Shown here piece after piece: positions 22,972-31,014 of a stretch of 32,837 bases of DNA; position 1 is the first letter of the stretch; every line of letters begins with the position of its first letter. A model generated the notes under the pieces. That model was not told the origin of the DNA. It was given only the letters and a program-made list of their open reading frames with translations, and ran no database searches. The translations under genes were made by a program, and so were the position numbers. Location: NCBI GenBank assembly GCA_019114415.1, contig DXFO01000025.1, forward strand, positions 1 through 32,837, read 5' to 3'. The DNA comes from Candidatus Gemmiger faecavium (GTDB taxonomy: Bacteria > Bacillota > Clostridia > Oscillospirales > Ruminococcaceae).

Positions 22972-24249
22972 TTGGAAATGTCTGTATTCCTCAGAACCCT
23001 TTTCCGACCCGCGTTTTTGATGTGCAAGGATCTTCCTCTGCGCAAAAAAGACCGCGGGCCGCTTTCGTGGTATTTTGTTGTAACGCTTCTGGTTATCATT
23101 GCCTACGGCCTGGTGGTGCTTTTCTCCGCCAGCTACTCGGTCTCCTACCAGGAAAGCGGCGACAGCTTCAGCCAGATCCGCCAGCAGCTCGGCTTTGCCA
23201 TCGTGGGCGTCACGGCCATGTTTGCCATCTCCATGATCGACTACCGGGCGTTGCGCCACCTGACCTGGTACCTGTATTTCTTTACGCTGCTGTTGCTGGT
23301 AGCCGCGCTGTTCAGCAATAACCCGACGAACCTAAACGCCAAGTGCTACCGCTGGGTAGAAATTGCAGGCGTTACCTTCCAGCCCTCGGAGCTGGCCAAG
23401 TTTTCTACGATCTTGGGCACGGCCGCTTTTGTGGATGCCAATCAGGAGAAAAAAGGCTCCTTTTTGTACGGCATCCTTCTGCCGACCCTGCCCCTGATCC
23501 CCACGCTGTTTTTGATCTACCGTCAGCCCCACTATTCGGCCATCATCCTGATTCTGATGATCTACTTCACCATGCTGATCTGCGGCGGCTGCGGCCTGAA
23601 ATGGATGCTGCCTGTTCTGAGCGTCGGCGTCCTTGGTATGGTGTATATGTTGTCCAGCCAGGACAACTACGTTCAGACCCGTCTGGACGGCTGGACGCTC
23701 TTCTCCAACGACACCTCCACCATGACCGACCAGACCGAGCAGAGCATTTTTGCTATTGCATCGGGCGGCCTGTTCGGGCTGGGCATCGGCAACAGCCGTC
23801 AGAAACACCAGTGGCTGCCCGAAGTTACCAACGACTTTATATTCCCCATTCTGTGCGAAGAACTGGGCTTTATCGGCGCGCTGGTCTGCATTCTGCTGTT
23901 TGCGGCCCTCATCATTCAGGGCATTCTCATCGCCATGCGTGCGCCGGATATGTTCGGCAGCCTGATGGGCGTGGGCATCATGGGCCAGATCGCCTGGCAG
24001 GTGTTCTGCAACATCGGCGTTGTCACCAACACCATCCCCAACACCGGCATCAGCCTGCCGTTCTTCTCTTCGGGCGGCACCAGTCTTTTGATGCTGCTGG
24101 GCCAGATGGGCGTTATGCTCAGTATTTCCCGCGTGGGCAATGCCCGCATTGAGGAACGCCGCCGACGCAAGCTGGAGGCCTTTGCACAAAAACTGGACCG
24201 CGGCACCCGCAGCGTCTACCGCCGGGGCGGCACGGCCCATTCCGTCTGA
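22972..24249 (+). CDS. ftsW: FtsW/RodA/SpoVE family lipid II polymerase
   Basis: A 425-aa SEDS glycosyltransferase with ten membrane segments that polymerises lipid II together with the class B PBP. KCYRWVEIAGVTFQPSELAKF holds the conserved Arg/Gln/Glu/Lys set of SEDS proteins, the large outer loop follows at about 230-265, and PNTGISLPFFSSGGTSLLMLL closes the family signature. A TTG start at 22972 is 7 bases after AGGA; the ATG two codons later is an alternative. In this position ftsW is usual, although spoVE occupies it in sporulating bacilli; sequence alone does not separate them. Confidence 0.93.
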   Translation: MEMSVFLRTLFRPAFLMCKDLPLRKKDRGPLSWYFVVTLLVIIAYGLVVLFSASYSVSYQESGDSFSQIRQQLGFAIVGVTAMFAISMIDYRALRHLTWYLYFFTLLLLVAALFSNNPTNLNAKCYRWVEIAGVTFQPSELAKFSTILGTAAFVDANQEKKGSFLYGILLPTLPLIPTLFLIYRQPHYSAIILILMIYFTMLICGGCGLKWMLPVLSVGVLGMVYMLSSQDNYVQTRLDGWTLFSNDTSTMTDQTEQSIFAIASGGLFGLGIGNSRQKHQWLPEVTNDFIFPILCEELGFIGALVCILLFAALIIQGILIAMRAPDMFGSLMGVGIMGQIAWQVFCNIGVVTNTIPNTGISLPFFSSGGTSLLMLLGQMGVMLSISRVGNARIEERRRRKLEAFAQKLDRGTRSVYRRGGTAHSV

Positions 24250-24293
24250 ACACAGCATCTTGTTTGTCAGTCTGATTTCATGGGAGGCTTTGT

Positions 24294-25409
24294 ATGCGTG
24301 TGCTGATTGCAGCCGGCGGAACTGCCGGGCATATCAATCCTGCGCTGGCGATCGCCGGTGCCATCAAAAGAGGTGACCCTACGGCGGAGATCCACTTTGC
24401 CGGCCGCCGGGAGGGGATGGAGTACGGTCTTGTCACCAAGGCGGGCTATCCCTTTCACCACATTGAGATCAACGGGTTCCAGCGCAAGCTGACCCCCAAA
24501 AACATCGGACGCAACGTTATGGCGGTCTGGCATCTGGCCATCAGCGGCCCGCGCTGCGCAGCCATTCTGCGGGAAGTCAAACCCGACCTGGTCATCGGCT
24601 GCGGCGGCTACGTCAGCGGCCCCATTGTCCGGGCTGCCGCCCGCAAGGGCATCCACACCGCCATCCATGAGCAGAATGCCTTCCCCGGCGTGACCAACAA
24701 GCTGCTGGCGCGGGAGGTCGACCTTGTCATGGCGGCCAGCCAGGCCGCGGTGGAAAAGCTGGGCGCACCGGAAAAGACCATCGTGGTGGGCAACCCGGTC
24801 CGCCCGGAACTGTTTGAGCAGGACCGCGCCGCGGCCCGTGCCCGTCTGGAGGCGGGGGACAGAACGGTGATCCTCAGCTTCGGCGGCAGCCTGGGAGCCC
24901 GCCGCATCAATGAAGTTGTGGCTGATCTTTGCGCCTGGGAACAGAAAACCCAGCAGAAGATTTTGCACCTGCACGCCACCGGCAGCCGGGGTGTGGAACT
25001 GTTCCGCGACCTTGGCAAGGAAAAAGGCTTTGCACCGGGTAAGAACCTGGTGGTGCGGGAGTATATCGACAACATGCCGGAACTGCTTGCCGCAGCGGAT
25101 CTGGTCATTTCCCGCTCGGGGGCGCTGACCCTGGCCGAGCTGGAAGCCATGGGCCGGGCCGCTGTTCTGGTTCCCAGCCCCAACGTGGCGGAAAACCACC
25201 AGTATTACAACGCCATGGAACTGCAGCAGGCCGGTGCGGCCGTCGTCATTGAGGAAAAGGACCTGACGGGGGAAAAGCTCATTGAGACGGTCACACAGCT
25301 CATGTCCCAGCCCGGCCGCCTGGCCGAGATGGGCCGCAATGCCAAGACGCTGGGCCGTCCCGACAGTTTGGACCTGATCTGGGCGGCGCTGCAGAAGCTG
25401 TGCGCCTGA
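24294..25409 (+). CDS. murG: UDP-GlcNAc:lipid I N-acetylglucosaminyl transferase
   Basis: A 371-aa GT-B enzyme on the inner membrane face that turns lipid I into lipid II. GGTAGHINPALAIA is the first G loop, GCGGYVSGPIVRAA and HEQNAFPGVTNKLLA belong to the N-terminal half, and SFGGSLGARRINEVV, SRSGALTLAELEAMGRAAVLVPSPN and AENHQYYNAMEL form the nucleotide-sugar site. GGGAGG lies 7 bases before the ATG. murC and murB, usually next in clostridial clusters, are missing; ftsQ follows after 192 bases. Confidence 0.97.
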   Translation: MRVLIAAGGTAGHINPALAIAGAIKRGDPTAEIHFAGRREGMEYGLVTKAGYPFHHIEINGFQRKLTPKNIGRNVMAVWHLAISGPRCAAILREVKPDLVIGCGGYVSGPIVRAAARKGIHTAIHEQNAFPGVTNKLLAREVDLVMAASQAAVEKLGAPEKTIVVGNPVRPELFEQDRAAARARLEAGDRTVILSFGGSLGARRINEVVADLCAWEQKTQQKILHLHATGSRGVELFRDLGKEKGFAPGKNLVVREYIDNMPELLAAADLVISRSGALTLAELEAMGRAAVLVPSPNVAENHQYYNAMELQQAGAAVVIEEKDLTGEKLIETVTQLMSQPGRLAEMGRNAKTLGRPDSLDLIWAALQKLCA

Positions 25410-25526
25410 TTTCGCACAGATTTTCCTTGATACAGAGAGATACTGTGAACATCCCCGGCGCAGGAAAAGCGGCGTCCGGGATGCCGGCCGGACTGCGGAC
25501 AGCTCGGTATCACAGTGCTTGGAAAA

Positions 25527-25559
25527 CGCCAAACCTCTGCCGGCAGGCAGGGCTTGGCG
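25527..25559 (+). repeat. Hairpin between murG and ftsQ
   Basis: CGCCAA (25527-25532) and TTGGCG (25554-25559) enclose a CTGCC/GGCAG pairing. No T run follows, so it is not a clear terminator. It sits 40 bases before the ftsQ start, in a 192-base gap that also has a GC-rich hairpin near 25455-25480. Confidence 0.35.
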
Positions 25560-25601
25560 GTTTCGTGTTTGATTGAATGTTACGGAAAGAGAGGTGAATG
25601 C

Positions 25602-27029
25602 ATGGACCGCGACGTACAAAGCCGCAGGCAAAAGGCGGGCGCGGCATCCCATGCATCCTCCCGTCCCCGGCAGCAGGCCCCGCAGCGTCCGCGTCAGGCG
25701 GTGCCGCCCAAACGCGGGCTGGGCAGCCGTGTGGGCCTGCAAAAGCGTTCTGCCGCGCAGACACCGCCCTCCATGGCGGGAAATCCGCGCAGCAATACCA
25801 GACAGGCTGCCGCCCGGGGTGCGGCACAAAACCAGACGCCGACCCGCCAGTTCGCTCCGCAGCGCCAGGCACCGCCCCGGCAGACGGGGAACCCGGGCCG
25901 GCCGGCAAACCGTCGTTACCGCAGCCGCACCACCAACCCCCAGTCGCCCGGATACCGGCAGGGAGCGGCCCGTCCGCCCCGCCGTGTGACCCAGGTGGAG
26001 AAAATGCGGATCCGTCGGCGGCGCAAGATCGTGGGGATTCTGTGCCTGCTTGCCGTGCTGGCGGTGGGCGTGGTTCTGTCCATCAATCTGCTGTTCAAGG
26101 TTACCGGCTTCCGGGTGGAAAATACGGACCGCACCACCCCGGCCAACACCGGCATCTATACCGAGCAGCAGATCATTGACCTTTTGGGCGTGCAGACAGG
26201 GGATAACCTGTTCGGTTTTTCCACCAAGGCCAAATCCCAGGAACTGCAGACGCAGCTGCCCTATCTGGATGTGGTGGAAGTGGATATCCAGCTTCCCGGC
26301 ACGGTGGTCATCAAGGTGCAGCCGGCTACCGAGCGCTTTGCCATGGAGACCTCCACCGGCTGGCTGGTGCTGAGCGACGGCCTCAAGGTCCTGCGGGGAG
26401 AAGCCTCCCAGCCCGACAGCCTGATCCTGCTGGATGCGGCGGTGCAGGCCAATTCCCAGCTGACCGCAGGCTCCTACCTGAACCTGGTGGAAAACGGGGA
26501 GAACCTTTCCGCCGCCACGCCGGAGACTGCCGAGACGGCAGAGGAGGACACCTCCTCCTCGGCATCTTCCACCGAGGAGGAAGAGGAAACCTCCGCAAAC
26601 GAGGTTCTTTTTGAAATGGTCGACCGCATGGAGGAGCAATCCCTTCTTGGCGGTGTCACCATGATCTCCATGCGGGACCCGGATGAGATCAGCTTCCTGT
26701 ATCAGGGGCGGGTCTCGGTGCTGCTGGGCACCTCCAATAACCTGGACTACAAGATGCGCCTTGCCGCCAACATCATTCTGGACGTAGACGGCAAAGGTCT
26801 GACCTCCACCGACAGGGGCACGCTGGACGTTTCCTATCAGCGTACCGACGGGGAGATCGTGGCTTACTTTATGCCCGCCGACCCCGCCCCTGCCGCTGAA
26901 CCGGAGACGGGGGACGAGACCGGAGATGCCGGGGACACCGGAGACACGGCCGGCGACGGCAGCGATACCGGAGACAGCACCGCCGGAGATTCTGATTCCT
27001 CACAGTCCACGGACTCGGATGCCGCCTGA
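25602..27029 (+). CDS. ftsQ: FtsQ/DivIB-type division protein with long low-complexity flanks
   Basis: 475 aa, against about 260 for DivIB. A 140-residue cytoplasmic N terminus rich in Arg, Gln, Pro, Ala is followed by a membrane segment (142-165), the POTRA domain (about 166-240: FKVTGFRVENTD, YTEQQIIDLLGVQTGDNLF, LPYLDVVEVDIQLPGTVVIKV) and the beta domain (to about 425), which is interrupted by an acidic insert (304-332, Glu/Ser/Thr). The last 49 residues are a Gly/Asp/Thr/Ser tail. FtsQ holds FtsL and FtsB/DivIC in the divisome. ATG at 25602 has GAGGTG 6 bases upstream. The domain core is a clear match; the flanks look intrinsically disordered. Confidence 0.88.
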   Translation: MDRDVQSRRQKAGAASHASSRPRQQAPQRPRQAVPPKRGLGSRVGLQKRSAAQTPPSMAGNPRSNTRQAAARGAAQNQTPTRQFAPQRQAPPRQTGNPGRPANRRYRSRTTNPQSPGYRQGAARPPRRVTQVEKMRIRRRRKIVGILCLLAVLAVGVVLSINLLFKVTGFRVENTDRTTPANTGIYTEQQIIDLLGVQTGDNLFGFSTKAKSQELQTQLPYLDVVEVDIQLPGTVVIKVQPATERFAMETSTGWLVLSDGLKVLRGEASQPDSLILLDAAVQANSQLTAGSYLNLVENGENLSAATPETAETAEEDTSSSASSTEEEEETSANEVLFEMVDRMEEQSLLGGVTMISMRDPDEISFLYQGRVSVLLGTSNNLDYKMRLAANIILDVDGKGLTSTDRGTLDVSYQRTDGEIVAYFMPADPAPAAEPETGDETGDAGDTGDTAGDGSDTGDSTAGDSDSSQSTDSDAA

Positions 27030-27059
27030 TACCGGCAACGTTTTGCACCGACACAAACA

Positions 27060-27094
27060 GAAAGAGCCGCTCTCTTTGCGAGAGCGGCTCTTTC
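27060..27094. terminator. Bidirectional terminator between ftsQ and mscS
   Basis: GAAAGAGCCGCTCTC (27060-27074) and GAGAGCGGCTCTTTC (27080-27094) form a perfect 15-bp stem with a 5-base loop. It lies between two converging genes and ends the dcw cluster in this genome. Confidence 0.85.
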
Positions 27095-27161
27095 TCGTGC
27101 AGTTGTTTTGCGGCATATCCGGCGCGATAAGGGCAGCGGCCCGTCATGCAGCCGGGAACGG

Positions 27162-28295
27162 TCAGCTCTGAGGAGCCTCGTCGCCGGAAGGGGCATTTTT
27201 GGTGGCGATGGGGGTCTCAAAGTAGACGCTGGTGGAGGGGAAGGCAAAGTCGCAGTTGTTGCGGGCCATGGCGTCCATGATCTGCCAGTTCAGACGGCTT
27301 TTCAGAGCACGGAAATCGTCGCCGCCCAGGGCAGTCACATAGCAGCGCACCTCAATGTCGATGCTGGACGCGCCAAAGCCCGACAGCGTGACCTGGATGC
27401 TTTCCGGAAGGACCTGCGGGTCTTTTTTCAGCAGGCTGCGAAGATCCTCGCACAGGGCCTCCATGCGCTCCTTGGGCGTCGAGTAGGTCACGCCGATGGT
27501 AAAGCTCATCAGACGGTTTTTGCGGGTGGTGGCGTTGCAGATGTACTCGGCGCTGACCTTGGAGTTCTCCACCGTGATGACGCTGTTGTCCAGGGTGCGG
27601 ATGCGGGTGGAGCGGAAGGAAATGTCCTCCACGGTGCCCTCAAAGCTGCCCAGGGTGATGTAATCGCCAATGCCGAAAGGCCGCTCAATTACCATGGATG
27701 CACCGGCGATCAGGTTGGACAGCGTGGACTGCGCGCCAAGGGAAATCGCCAGGCCGGCAATGCCCGCGCCGGTGATCAGGCCGTTCACCTCGCAGCCCAG
27801 CAGGTTCAATACCTGGATGCCGCCGAACAGCAATACCAGTGCCCGGTAGATCTTTTCAAAAAAGCTGTTCATCGTCTTGTTGGTTTCCAGATCAAGACGA
27901 TTCTGAGCGCTGCGCAGCAGCAGGCGGCACAGCCCGGCGGAGTTCCACAAGCCCTGCGTCAGCAGGCAGACGGCGGCAATGGCCATGACGGTGCCTGCGG
28001 TATCCCAGACCGGGGACGCATCATCAAAGGACCAGGGGAACATCAAAAAGGCGAAGTACCACAGCAGACAGCGCACAAACAGGATGGCAGGCTCGGTCAG
28101 TCCGTCAAACAGGATCTGCAGCCAGTCGGGCATTTTGGATTCCAGCCTGTCCCGCAGCTGGTGGAACACCCAACGGAACAACCGTGCGCCGAACAGCCCC
28201 ACCGCGATCAGGATGACCGTCAGCAGAATGCGCAGCAGGGGAGCGTACTCTCCAAAGCCGGCAAGCCATTTCAAAAATTCAGTTTTGGTAGTCAT
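27162..28295 (-). CDS. MscS-family mechanosensitive channel
   Basis: A 377-aa membrane protein that releases solutes on osmotic downshock. Four or so N-terminal membrane segments, then the pore helix GLITGAGIAGLAISLGAQSTLSNLIAG (Gly/Ala pattern of MscS TM3) and the beta domain GDYITLGSFEGTVEDISFRSTRIRTLDNSVITVENSKV, then the cytoplasmic alpha/beta domain. It is longer than E. coli MscS (286 aa), with extra N-terminal helices as in the YnaI/YbdG type. The start at 28295 has AAAGG 9 bases upstream; the ATG at 28391 lies in the promoter and is rejected. It is monocistronic with its own promoter (28363-28391). Confidence 0.93.
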   Translation of the reverse strand: MTTKTEFLKWLAGFGEYAPLLRILLTVILIAVGLFGARLFRWVFHQLRDRLESKMPDWLQILFDGLTEPAILFVRCLLWYFAFLMFPWSFDDASPVWDTAGTVMAIAAVCLLTQGLWNSAGLCRLLLRSAQNRLDLETNKTMNSFFEKIYRALVLLFGGIQVLNLLGCEVNGLITGAGIAGLAISLGAQSTLSNLIAGASMVIERPFGIGDYITLGSFEGTVEDISFRSTRIRTLDNSVITVENSKVSAEYICNATTRKNRLMSFTIGVTYSTPKERMEALCEDLRSLLKKDPQVLPESIQVTLSGFGASSIDIEVRCYVTALGGDDFRALKSRLNWQIMDAMARNNCDFAFPSTSVYFETPIATKNAPSGDEAPQS

Positions 28296-28362
28296 AGAAA
28301 AAGCCTTTCTGTCAGAAATAGGATGCCCGTGCCGAACAGGCAGGGAAACACGGGTTATTGGT

Positions 28363-28391
28363 ATTGTATCATGAACAGTTGCAATTTTCAA
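28363..28391 (-). promoter_or_regulatory. mscS promoter
   Basis: On the minus strand TTGAAA (28391-28386), a 17-base spacer and TACAAT (28368-28363), with TGA before the -10. Start expected near 28356. It overlaps the plus-strand promoter of the FMN-riboswitch unit. Confidence 0.75.
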
Positions 28392-28406
28392 AACATCTGC
28401 TATAAT
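28379..28406 (+). promoter_or_regulatory. Promoter of the FMN-riboswitch/ribU transcript
   Basis: TTGCAA (28379-28384), 16-base spacer, TATAAT (28401-28406), with TGC before it (extended -10). Start expected near 28413, just before the riboswitch. The -35 boxes of the two divergent promoters are only one base apart. Confidence 0.75.
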
Positions 28407-28420
28407 ATGGGACAGAAAGT

Positions 28421-28540
28421 CTGTTTCAGGGCGGGGTGAAATTCCCCACCGGCGGTACAGCCCGCGACCGTCTGCCGTTTGGCAGGCGCTGACCCGGTGA
28501 GATTCCGGGGCCGACGGTATAGTCCGGATGGAAGAAACGG
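28421..28540 (+). ncRNA. FMN riboswitch (RFN element)
   Basis: The RFN core is easy to read: GGGGTGAAATTCCCC, ACCGGCGGTA, AGCCCGCGA, a variable arm, CTGACCCGGTGAGATTCCGG, GGCCGACGGTATAGTCCGGATG and GAAGAAA. P1 is closed by CTGTTTC (28421-28427) with GAAACGG (28534-28540). FMN binding stabilises P1 and favours the terminator that follows, lowering expression of riboflavin genes. Here it controls the riboflavin carrier gene ribU, so import stops when FMN is plentiful. Confidence 0.97.
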
Positions 28541-28564
28541 AAGCTGTTTGCTATGCTTGCAGTT

Positions 28565-28607
28565 CGCCCTGTCGGTGTGTATTCACCTGACAGGGCGTTT
28601 TGTTTTG
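28565..28607 (+). terminator. Expression-platform terminator of the FMN riboswitch
   Basis: CGCCCTGTCGGTG (28565-28577) and CACCTGACAGGGCG (28584-28597) pair with one bulged base, followed by TTTTGTTTTG. It lies 25 bases after the aptamer and 118 bases before ribU. Confidence 0.9.
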
Positions 28608-28724
28608 CAGGCTTTGGGTGCGCGCCCCTACAAACCTCCCGGTTCAAACTTGTTGCCGGCTTTCCAGAAAATATTTTGAAAGGCCGGTTGGTTTGATTTG
28701 CCCTTCCGGCCGGGAGGTATTGTT

Positions 28725-29321
28725 ATGCAAACAAAAAGTAAGGTCCGTCCCCTCGCCGTCACTGCCATGCTGTCCGCTGTGGGCTGCATCCTGATGATGC
28801 TGGATTTCCCCATCCCCATGCTCATCCCGTCCTTTGTCAAGATGGACTTCTCCGAATTGCCCGCTTTGCTGGCATCCTTCAGCCTGGGTCCGGTGTACGG
28901 CATCGTCGTCTGCCTGGTCAAAAACGTGCTGTCCGCCATTTTCCATGGCTCCACTCTGGGCATCGGCGAAGTCTGCAACTTTGCCATGGGCGCTATGTTC
29001 GTCGGCGTTGCGGGCCTGATCTACAAGCATAAAAAATCCCGCAAGACTGCGGTCATTGCCTCGCTCATCGGCGCGGTGGCCATGGCGGCGTTCAGCATAC
29101 CGGTCAACTTCTTCTTCAGCTATCCGGTCTACGCGGCGGCGTTTGGCGGCATGGACGCCATCATTGCGGCCTATCAGGAGATCAACCCCAACGTTACCGG
29201 CCTGCTCAGCTGCCTGATCCTGTTCAATATGCCGTTCACCCTGGTCAAGGGCCTGCTGACCTCCCTGATCTGCTTTTTGGTCTACAAGCCCCTGTCTCCC
29301 ATGCTCCACGGCAGAAAATAA
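28725..29321 (+). CDS. ribU: Riboflavin ECF transporter substrate-binding subunit
   Basis: A 198-aa, six-segment membrane protein of the ECF S-component family. It starts MQTKSKVRPLAVTAMLSAVG, with the small-residue helix-1 pattern that docks on EcfT, and continues with DFPIPMLIPSFVKMDFSELPALLASFSLGPVYGIVVCLVKN, typical of RibU. It binds riboflavin and needs the shared EcfA/A'/T module, not present here. GGGAGG lies 7 bases upstream of the ATG. The FMN riboswitch in its leader supports riboflavin as the substrate. No good terminator is seen after the gene. Confidence 0.93.
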   Translation: MQTKSKVRPLAVTAMLSAVGCILMMLDFPIPMLIPSFVKMDFSELPALLASFSLGPVYGIVVCLVKNVLSAIFHGSTLGIGEVCNFAMGAMFVGVAGLIYKHKKSRKTAVIASLIGAVAMAAFSIPVNFFFSYPVYAAAFGGMDAIIAAYQEINPNVTGLLSCLILFNMPFTLVKGLLTSLICFLVYKPLSPMLHGRK

Positions 29322-29367
29322 AAACGGCTGTTTGTACAAAAAAGTCGAAATGTATCAATGCGGAAGG

Positions 29368-29396
29368 TTGACATCCACGCAGTAAAATGGTATGAT
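29368..29396 (+). promoter_or_regulatory. metK promoter
   Basis: TTGACA (29368-29373), 17-base spacer, TATGAT (29391-29396), with TGG before the -10. Start expected near 29403, 18 bases before the SAM riboswitch. Confidence 0.85.
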
Positions 29397-29420
29397 TTCC
29401 TCCAGACATCAGAATAGCAA

Positions 29421-29514
29421 CTTATCAAGAGCGGCTGAGGGACAGGCCCTGTGAAGCCCGACAACCTGCGCGCAAGCGTAAGGTGCCAAATCCTGCGGGG
29501 AACCGAAAGATAAG
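29421..29514 (+). ncRNA. SAM-I riboswitch (S-box)
   Basis: Contains CTTATCAAGAG, GGCTGAGGGACAGGCCC, TGAAGCCCGACAACC, AAGGTGCCAA and TCCTG..., with the closing GATAAG; P1 is CTTATC (29421-29426) with GATAAG (29509-29514). SAM binding stabilises P1 and permits the terminator at 29519. It controls metK, the SAM synthetase gene, giving direct product feedback. Confidence 0.97.
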
Positions 29515-29518
29515 CCCT

Positions 29519-29557
29519 GGGCGTACAGCTCTGCCGGGCTGTGCGCCCTTTGTTTTT
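29519..29557 (+). terminator. Expression-platform terminator of the SAM riboswitch
   Basis: GGGCGTACAGC (29519-29529) and GCTGTGCGCCC (29538-29548) form an 11-bp stem with one wobble, then TTTGTTTTT. Confidence 0.92.
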
Positions 29558-29605
29558 ACCACCAGATTCCGGCGCGGCTTGCGGGGAAATCAAGCGATAT
29601 CCGTT

Positions 29606-29628
29606 CCATGGTAGCAATTCTGCCATGG
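29606..29628 (+). repeat. Second hairpin in the metK leader
   Basis: CCATGGTAG (29606-29614) and CTGCCATGG (29620-29628) form a 9-bp stem with one wobble and a 5-base loop, lying between the riboswitch terminator and metK. No T run follows. The remaining leader (29629-29717) shows no gene. The role of the hairpin is unknown; it may protect or process the mRNA. Confidence 0.45.
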
Positions 29629-29717
29629 GCAGGGATGCAAACGCCTTGCTTTCCCGTGCTGCCCGCGCTTCCCGGCGGTTGCCTTTCTGACCAATTTGAC
29701 GGGAGGTTTTATAAAAA

Positions 29718-30875
29718 ATGTCCAAATTCTTGTTTACGTCCGAATCCGTTACCGAGGGCCATCCCGATAAGATCTGCGACCAGATCTCCGATGCCGTCCT
29801 GGATGCCATTCTGGAACAGGATCCCGGCGCCCGCGTTGCCTGCGAGACGGTCTGCTCCACCGGCCTGGTCCACATCATGGGTGAGATCACCACCAGTTGC
29901 TACGTGGATATTCAGACCATTGCACGCCAGGTCATCCGGGACATCGGTTATGACCGTGCCAAGTATGGCTTTGACGCCGATACCTGCGGTGTGATCACCA
30001 ACATTGACGGCCAGAGCCCTGATATTGCGCTGGGCACCAACGACGACGTTGCCGGCGCGGGCGACCAGGGCATGATGTTCGGCTACGCCTGCGACGAGAC
30101 GCCCGAACTGATGCCCCTGCCCATCAGCCTGGCCCATAAGCTGGCCAAGCGCCTGACCGAGGTCCGCAAGAACGGCACCCTGCCTTACCTGCGTCCCGAC
30201 GGAAAGAGCCAGGTCACGGTGGAGTACCAGGACGGCCGTCCGGTCCGTGTGGATGCGGTGGTCATTTCCAGCCAGCACAGCCCCGAGGTCACCATGGACC
30301 AGCTGCGTGCCGATATTACCGAGCAGGTCATCCGTGCCACCATCCCGGCGGAACTGCTGGATGAGAATACCCGCTATTATATCAACCCCACCGGCCGTTT
30401 TGTGGTCGGCGGCCCGCAGGGCGACACCGGTCTGACCGGCCGTAAGATCATCGTCGATACCTACGGCGGCATGGCCCGCCATGGCGGCGGTGCGTTCTCC
30501 GGCAAGGACCCGTCCAAGGTGGACCGTTCCGCCGCTTACGCAGCCCGCTGGGTGGCCAAGAACGTGGTTGCTGCTGGCCTGGCCAAGCGCTGCGAGGTGG
30601 AGCTGGCCTACGCCATTGGCGTGGCACAGCCGGTCTCCATCATGGTGGATACCTTCGGCACCGGCACCGCGGAGGATGCCGTCATCGAGCAGGCCGTCAA
30701 ACAGGTGTTTGACCTCTGCCCGGCGGCTATTATCCGTGATCTGGACCTGCGCAAGCCCATCTACCGCCCCCTGGCCGCTTACGGCCATATGGGCCGCGAG
30801 GACCTGGGCGTCAAGTGGGAGAACACCGACCGTGTTGACGCGCTGAAAGCCGCTGTTGCCCAGCTGAGCAAATAA
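29718..30875 (+). CDS. metK: S-adenosylmethionine synthetase
   Basis: A 385-aa enzyme that makes SAM from methionine and [29 protein letters not shown] at the start holds the ATP/metal histidine and aspartate, [12 protein letters not shown] is the hexapeptide signature, [21 protein letters not shown] and [19 protein letters not shown] form the phosphate site. Length is standard (about 385-395). GGGAGG lies 11 bases before the ATG, slightly wide. The long leader carries a SAM-I riboswitch and the gene ends in a strong terminator, so it is a single-gene unit. Confidence 0.98.
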   Translation: MSKFLFTSESVTEGHPDKICDQISDAVLDAILEQDPGARVACETVCSTGLVHIMGEITTSCYVDIQTIARQVIRDIGYDRAKYGFDADTCGVITNIDGQSPDIALGTNDDVAGAGDQGMMFGYACDETPELMPLPISLAHKLAKRLTEVRKNGTLPYLRPDGKSQVTVEYQDGRPVRVDAVVISSQHSPEVTMDQLRADITEQVIRATIPAELLDENTRYYINPTGRFVVGGPQGDTGLTGRKIIVDTYGGMARHGGGAFSGKDPSKVDRSAAYAARWVAKNVVAAGLAKRCEVELAYAIGVAQPVSIMVDTFGTGTAEDAVIEQAVKQVFDLCPAAIIRDLDLRKPIYRPLAAYGHMGREDLGVKWENTDRVDALKAAVAQLSK

Positions 30876-30891
30876 ATCGAAATAAAATAAG

Positions 30892-30928
30892 CCGCCCGCC
30901 GTGAACGCCTCACGTCGGGCGGTTTTTT
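30892..30928 (+). terminator. Terminator of metK
   Basis: CCGCCCG and CGGGCGG with inner CGTGA/TCACG pairing (stem 30892-30904 with 30910-30922), then six T. Confidence 0.92.
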
Positions 30929-30930
30929 GT

Positions 30931-30960
30931 TTGCCTGCGGCAGGAGAGATATGATACAAT
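30931..30960 (+). promoter_or_regulatory. Promoter of the small membrane protein gene
   Basis: TTGCCT (30931-30936), 18-base spacer, TACAAT (30955-30960), with TGA before it. The same -10 with TGA is used by mscS. It starts directly after the metK terminator and rules out the in-frame ATG at 30970 as a well-placed start. Confidence 0.6.
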
Positions 30961-31014
30961 AAAGCCAGAATGATAGACTCGACCTGCCGTATCGGTGGAA
31001 AGGAGGGCCTCCTG

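Noticed and set aside
24267..26639. Minus-strand frame of about 790 codons opposite murG and ftsQ
   Set aside because: Covers two recognised genes in antisense, with no family motif.
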